Shown here piece by piece: positions 58,071 to 64,000 of a DNA stretch of 64,000 bases (the first letter of the stretch is position 1; each line of letters starts with the position of its first letter). Source of the stretch: Diogma glabrata (lineage: Eukaryota; Arthropoda; Insecta; Diptera; Cylindrotomidae). The notes under the pieces were generated by a model. The model was not told the origin of the DNA and ran no database searches. It worked only from the letters and a program-made list of their open reading frames with translations. The position numbers and the translations under genes were made by a program. The stretch is taken from contig OY856186.1 of assembly GCA_963693315.1 (NCBI GenBank), forward strand, positions 229,635,067 through 229,699,066. The letters are read 5' to 3'.

Positions 58071-60077
58071 TTTCTTTTTTTTTTATTATAAGTTAGGCAT
58101 GTTTAGTGTTAACCATAATAAATTATTAATTAAAGTCTCTGAATATCCGAAGATACCATGCCAACTAGGAAGTGTGGTTAAGTTTGAATAAATTAAGGTT
58201 CTTTTAGAAATTTATGGACGTTAACTTTAAAACTATGAGGATTAAAGCTATCAGGAAAAACCCATGAAGGTAAGGCGTTCCAGAGATGAGAGACTCTGTT
58301 GAAAAAATCACGCTGAAAGGCAACAGTTCTGCACCTTTTTATATGAACCGTAAAAGGATGGGCTATAACATTTGCTCTGGTGTTACGCAATGGAATTGCT
58401 AGTTCAGGTAAAATTGATTTAATCTCTTCAGAAGTTCGTTCATCCATAATGTATTTGTAGAAAATTGTCAAATCCGCAACATTTCGTCTGTGCTGTAAAG
58501 AATCAAGCTCATCAGTAAGAGTTGAGTTGCCAATCAGTTTAACAGCTCTGCGCTGAACAGAATCAAGGCACTTCAAACTACTATAATAAGCTCCACCCCA
58601 TATGTGAGAACAGTACTCCATGCAGGGACGTATAAATGATTTGTAAATTAAAAGAAGCTGTTCGCTATTAAAAAACTTACGACATCGTCCCAAAAAGCCC
58701 AATTTTTGAACAGCGTTCTTAGCTAGGTTAAAAATATGAGAATTCCATTTCAAATTATTTTCAACTTCTACTCCTAAAAGCCTAACAGATCCTTTGTCTA
58801 CAAGATCTTTAGAGTCAAACTTCAATGGAAACGGATTAGGTGTGGATAATCTAGAAAAATAACAAGCCTGTGTTTTGCTCGTATTGAATTCAACACTATT
58901 AGCGAGTCCCCAATCCAAAATAGTTTTAAGGTCATGGTTTAAAGAATCAATTAAATTTGATCTACAGTTGTTAAGCGCTAACTGTGAATATAATTTAGGG
59001 TTCTCATGAGACGCATGAAGAGTGCTATCATCAGCAAAACTATGGATAGGACTAATCGTTGAATCCAACAAATCATTAATATAAATAAGAAAAAGAGTTG
59101 GTGACAAAGCAGAACCCTGAGGAACTCCTGCATTAGTTGAAAAGACATCCGATGAAATACCATCAACATTGACCCGAAATTTCCGCTCGGAAATAAAACT
59201 TTGTATCCAAGATATAAGTTGCTCATCCAAACCATTACATCTTAATTTGCAAATAAGATTGTTGTGCCAAACTTTATCAAATGCTTTGGATATATCAAGA
59301 GCAATACCGAAAGTCTCACCATGATTTTCAAGCGATTTGTTCCATATATGAGTGACAAATCAAAGTAAATCTCCCGTCGCTCTTCCTTTTCGAAACCCGT
59401 ATTGTCTTTCATTAAGTAGTTTGGAAGACTCTAAGAAGCTCATTATATTAAAATTAATATATTTTTCAAAAATTTTAGAAACAACCGATAAAATTGAAAT
59501 GGGTCTGTAATTTGTTGGATCAGTCTTACTACCCTTTTTTGGAACTGGTTGTACGCTTGCAATTTTCCATATTTCAGGAAAAACTCCTTTCTTATATGAC
59601 AAATAAAAGATTTTAGTGAGGATTGGTGCTAACTCCCTAGCAAAGGTTTTCAGAATAATTGGGGGAATACGATCTGGTCCAGATGCCTTGTTAGTATTAA
59701 TTTGTAAAAGCATTTTCCGAACAATGTTTTTACGAAAAATTATGGGCATCATGTTGTGCGAAACTCTAGGAATTGACTTAGGTAAGAAATTGGGTTCGTT
59801 TAGTGTAGAATTTCTAGAGAAATAAATTCCCAGAAGGTTAGCTTTTTCTTTTGGGTCTATTACCGGCACATCTCCATCAATTAGGGGAGGTAGAGAAGAC
59901 TTACAAAAATTACCATGGACATCCTTAACCGCTTTATAGAAATTTCGTGAACCAGTTGGATGTTCAGCAAACTTAGACGCTTTTTTCCTATTAAAAAGAT
60001 TTTTTTCTGCATCTATTAGTTTTCTACATATATTTCTCTCAATTCGATACTGTTTAAGGTTTTCATCAGTTTTGTTT
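58071..60077 (-). pseudogene. CR1/Jockey-group LINE RT, 5'-truncated, one in-frame stop
   Basis: Reading the minus strand from about 60077 to 58193: a pre-RT region (EHPTGSRNFYKAVKDVHG, VIDPKEKANLLGIYFS), RT motifs INTNKASGPDRIPPIILK, VQPVPKKGSKTDPTNYRPIS, QYGFRKGRATGDLL, then a single TGA at 59360-59362, and in the same frame LDISKAFDKVWHNNL, AGVPQGSALSPTLFLIYIND, HSFADDSTLH, LLGVEVENNLKWNSHI and the C-terminal RRNVADLTIFYKYI...LWNALPSWVF. The minus-strand poly(A) (58071-58093) marks the 3' end. The endonuclease and ORF1 are missing. With only one stop in about 620 codons it is the youngest LINE fragment here. Confidence 0.87.
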
Positions 60078-60489
60078 TAAAAAAAAGTATATAAAGTTTA
60101 TTATTAGTTCTAATTCTCTCGTACCACATATATTTGCAGATGTGTTAAGTTCTAGTTTGATCCCCTGTATTGTGGTAAAAAGGCAGGATTCAATTTGCTT
60201 AGACGCAACAACGACTTGATCGACCTCACCATAATTCACTCTTAAAACCAAAAACAGTTTCATGTAGGACTTCTCTTTCGAGAAAAAAAGGAAGGTCATT
60301 CTCGTCTTAAACCACATTGCTTAAAGTACAGAAAATCCTAAAGCTAGGAATATTCAACAAAAATTCTGGCTGAACCAAAAAGTTTTGCTGGTTTAGTTTT
60401 GCTGCTAGCTGGCGTAAAACACTTGTTGTAAATTTTATTTGAGAGTCTAATTCTTTAATACACCTAAATCGAAATTTTTTAGATTTCAC
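60078..60489 (-). other. Coding-like remnant of unknown origin
   Basis: The minus strand has CIKELDSQIKFTTSVLRQLA, KLNQQNFLVQPEFLL and a frameshift into FLEREVLHETVFGFKSEL, ending near 60066. It abuts the 5' end of the LINE fragment. It resembles neither a LINE endonuclease nor any family I know. Confidence 0.3.
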
Positions 60490-61486
60490 ATTTTAGCCGC
60501 TGTCACCAATTGTTACCAGTGTTAAAAATTTTGAATTTTTCCGTTTATTTTCTTAATTATTTGGTATCTTTTATAATAACTTCTTCAATCATTCGTATCA
60601 TCGTTCTTTAATTTATTTTTAGATTATTTATGATATTAGATACATTCCAAATGACGACTTATTTGCAGACACATCGTCATCATTTTATTTATTTACTTAA
60701 GTTTTAAGTTGAACTTTTCTACGGTCATAAACTGTTTATTATGGAAACGTTTTTGTACATTATATACCATTTTTGCATTAAATTTCTAGACTTTTTGTGT
60801 GAATTCATTAGGATGGGAATATTTCTATTATAGTCACGAGTGTAGAATTAGAAGTTCTACAAATAAGTCGTTGTTTGGAGTACAGCCTTACTACGAGGTA
60901 GATTTTACACTGAAATTTTAAATACAATGTACTGCAGAAATAATTTTTTATAAAACGATTAGATCTAATCTCCTCCACAACGTAGAAAGATACAAAATAT
61001 AAAAGTCACCCATCCAAGGAACAAATTATATTCGTAAATTAAAGAAATACTTAAGAAGATATATTATTCAACTTTACACTCTTTCAAGGACAAAGATATG
61101 TTTGTTGTTTTTTTATATATAATAGCTACAGTTTGAGGTTAATACTACTAACCTTGAAAACAACTTTTTATATTTGTTTAACTTTGCTTATTACTTTTAA
61201 AATCATCTTGTACATACGTCTTTTGATTCTAAATTAAACTTAAAGAATAAAGATAGGATCTGGATATATTTAATAAAAGTTTTGTTTTTCGGCAAATATA
61301 AAATGATGGAAGATAACAACTTTTTTGGTAGCGGAATAAGAATGAATGTTTTGGAAGGTGGAGGTGTGAATAAACTTTTGATAATTTAATATTATTTTAA
61401 GGTAGAAATTAATGAATTAATCAAATTTTAAAAGTTGTGAAAATATGGAGATGCCGACATGTTCTGTTTATTTCTATTTTTATTTT
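60490..61486. other. AT-rich intergenic DNA
   Basis: No gene or repeat recognised. Confidence 0.55.
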
Positions 61487-61673
61487 ACTTCGGTATTGAA
61501 AAAACCAGAGTATTAAATTCATGAGTCAAAAGCGAAATTCTTATCCCCACTTTTTTGCATTTCTCGACGTTTTAGGACTTACTGATTCTAAAAAAGCAAA
61601 AAAAAAATGAATGGCTATCTGCCAGTCGGCCAGCTGTCCGTCCGTCATTACCTACGAAATCTAGAAAGCCGCC
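61487..61673 (+). repeat. Composite Helentron-like repeat, copy E, head
   Basis: Starts ACTTCGGTATTGAAAAAACC, continues CATTTCTCGACGTTTTAGGA and stops at CTAGAAAGCCGCC, where the sequence TGGAGGGATTTC expected from copies A and B is displaced to 63821 by an inserted TIR element. Confidence 0.85.
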
Positions 61674-63820
61674 GGCGCTCTATTCCCGAACACATATTTG
61701 TCAATCGACAATATTGTCAATTTCAAAAAAATGCTTAACAACTTTGTATAAAAATGGTATTATGTAATTTAAATTTGTGTATCCTTAGACACAAACTAAT
61801 TATAACAAATTTTTACAAAATTATAACAGATTTTTGCTACTAAATTCTTACAATTGACATCTAACTTCTTTAATCTTAAAACATGCAAAATAAAATAAAA
61901 ATATATTTAATAAACAAATATGTTTTAATGATATTTATATAAAAATATGATTATTTAATATTATTAAGGACTTAATTTAGCGTTATAAATTAATTTTTAC
62001 GCCAATCGATGAAATTTGAATAAAAAAGTCAACATACAAAACATAAAGCAAAAATATGGAGGGGCTGTAATCTCTCCAAAATCTCAACAGCTCTGAGATA
62101 TCAAGACTTCGGTCTGGGTTAAGGATTTCGATATAGTTTTCGGCAAAAAACTTTTATGAGGACATGGTTTTTAGTTTTGGGCAGCAATGTATATCAAACA
62201 TAACTCTTTGTTAAAGTACAACTATTTTTTATCTCTGTTTAAAAATTTATTACAAAACTTACACGCAACATCAATACGTAGCCGGAAAATTATAATCAAA
62301 ATTCCAAAAATATTGTCTAACTTATTTAGTTAATCAAACTATTTTCAAAATTCCAAAAATATTCCAAAAATTAGAATAAAATCAAATATTTAAACTTTTT
62401 CAAATTTCCGATAATATTCCAAAAATTCTTAAAAATTTAAACTTTTCCAAAATTCTAAAATTATTGCAAAAATTATTACAAAATCAAAAATTGAAAATTT
62501 TTTCAAAATTCCAAAAATTATAATAATATCAGAAATTAAAAATTTTTCAAAATTCTAAAAATATTCAAAAAATTCTTACAAAATCAAAAATTAAAACTTT
62601 TGCCAAAATTCTAAAAATATTGCAAAAAATTAAAAATACAAACTTTTTCAAAATTCCAAAAATATTTCAAAAACTATAACAAATTCAAAAATTTCCATGT
62701 CCAATTTCATTTTCAATTACATTTACGTCATAAAAACAGCTACATTTTTTTCCCAAAAAATCGGCTAAAAAAATAAATGAAATCGTTTTTTGACACACTT
62801 GACATTATTTTTTTGACAAACTTAAAATGCCACAATTCTCTATAATGATAATAAAATATCATGTCATGCAAACAATTTAATTTTTTCCAAAAAATTGGGT
62901 AAAAATAAAAAAAATCTCGTTTGACACACTTGACAACATTTTTTTGACAAACTTATAATGCCATAATTCTCTATAATAATAATAAAATCTTATTTCAAAC
63001 AAACAATTAATTTTATTTTTTTTCCAAAAAATTAGGTAAAAAAATAAATAAAAATCTTTCTTTTGACACACTTGACAACATTTTTTTGACAAACTTATAA
63101 TGCCATAAGTAGTTCTTAATAATAATAATAAAATTCATTTCAAACAAACAATTTTATTTTTTCCCAAAAAATTGGGTAAAAAAATAAATAAAAATCTTTC
63201 TTTTGACACACTTGACAACATTTTTTTGACAAACTTATAATGCAATAATCTAGTTTTTGATCTCACATACCAATCCCTACCATCAAGATTTCTCCAAATT
63301 TAATGTTCCTACTCGTAATCACTTAAAATGAACGTTTTTTAAGCCAAAAATCTGAAAATTTGCTAGTTTTGACACACATAATGATTTTTTTGAAACACTT
63401 CCGGTACAGTTATCGAACACAGCGTCCTTTCTGACCTGTCCCTTGAGTATACTTGTTTTTAGAAAAAAAAATTTTTGAAATCCCTCCAGCGGTTTTCCCT
63501 GCAGCGTAGGTAATGACGGCCGGCCGGCCGGCCTACAGACAGACATACATTTTTTTGCTTTTTTAGAATCAGGATGTCCTAAAACGTCGAGAAATATAAA
63601 AAAAAGTGGGGGTAAGAATTTCACTTTGAGCTCATGAATGTAATACTTAGGTCTTTCAGACCGAAGGAATTGTGATTTTGACAGTAGCTATATTGTTCTT
63701 GTCATATTCACAATATTGTGTTGAATTTTTACCAAATTGGTGTTACATTATACGAAATTTACAATATTGTGTGAATTTACAATATTGTGGTGACATTTAT
63801 GTGTTTGGGAATAGGGCCCC
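61674..63820. mobile_element. TIR element that carries a reversed copy of the composite repeat
   Basis: The left end GGCGCTCTATTCCCGAACAC and the right end, reversed, GGGGCCCTATTCCCAAACAC match over about 25 bp with scattered changes and then share ACAATATTGT motifs. It interrupts copy E exactly between CCGCC and TGGAGGG. Most of its 2147 bp is copy D (62052-63667). No TSD is obvious and no transposase is seen. Confidence 0.65.
62052..63667 (-). repeat. Composite Helentron-like repeat, copy D (reversed)
   Basis: Complete from tail (AAATATGGAGGGGCTG at 62052) to head (ACCGAAGG at 63660). The hairpin near the tail is degraded (TAATCTCTCCAAAATCTC). Three to four 140-bp units with GACACACTTGACAACATTTT lie at about 62790-63235, and the (GGCC)n patch is at 63518-63531. 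Confidence 0.85.
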
Positions 63821-64000
63821 TGGAGGGATTTCAACATTTTTTTTTAAATAGCTGTACCCAATTGGCAGGTCCTAAACGACGATGTGTTTGATAACTGTAC
63901 CGGAAGTATGTAAAAAAAATCAAAATTAGCAAATTTTCATATTTTGGGCTTAAAAACGTTCATTTTCAGTAATAATGAGTAGTAGGGGGAAGTGGGGATA
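63821..64000 (+). repeat. Composite Helentron-like repeat, copy E, continuation
   Basis: Resumes with TGGAGGGATTTCAACATTTT, then ACTGTACCGGAAGT and a degraded TTTTCATATTTTGGGCTTAA, as in copy B from 35632. It runs out of the window. Confidence 0.8.

Overview
The window reads as nuclear DNA of an insect. It is very AT-rich and gene-poor. It holds two spliced cuticular-protein genes with the Rebers-Riddiford chitin-binding signature and a dense, nested population of eukaryotic mobile elements: Ty3/Gypsy LTR elements, RTE-, Jockey- and LOA-like LINEs, a Penelope-like element, and many terminal-inverted-repeat (TIR) or foldback elements. The short intron (54 bp), the LOA-like LINE and the CPR genes suit a dipteran or another holometabolous insect, but the order cannot be fixed from this sequence.

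Layout. 1-5.7 kb: an end of a dispersed repeat, then a foldback element split by a Ty3/Gypsy element with two same-length 675-bp LTRs that I read as identical; its coding part is a Gag-integrase fusion lacking protease and reverse transcriptase (RT). 5.7-9.2 kb: possible SINE and an RR-2 cuticular-protein gene on the minus strand. 9.2-17.6 kb: a foldback, a 1.2-kb TIR element, fragments of RTE, Penelope and Jockey-like retroelements, and a cluster of GC-richer repeats with near-identical inverted arms. 17.6-23.4 kb: empty DNA, then a decayed Gypsy pol with a second gag beyond it. 23.8-28.2 kb: a decayed LOA-like LINE interrupted by a Jockey-like 3' fragment with an 8-bp target-site duplication (TSD). 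29.3-30.1 kb: a second cuticular-protein gene.

30-48 kb is non-genic apart from mobile DNA: MITEs, two tandem copies of a composite repeat with Helentron-like structure, and a TIR element at 40.8-42.4 kb carrying an intron-containing fragment of a host gene resembling the WD40 end of WDFY3/Blue cheese. 48.8-56.6 kb: a Jockey-like LINE whose ORF1 is split by a minus-strand RTE-like LINE (TSD CCCACT). 58.1-60.1 kb: a third kind of LINE RT on the minus strand with one in-frame stop. 61.5-64 kb: a copy of the composite repeat split by a TIR element that itself carries an inverted copy of the same repeat.

Only the two cuticular-protein genes look like working host genes. The strongest candidates for something new are the gene-capturing TIR element at 40.8-42.4 kb, the composite repeat family and its self-nesting, and the recently mobilised Gag-integrase-only LTR element. 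All identifications come from reading motifs by eye, without database searches.
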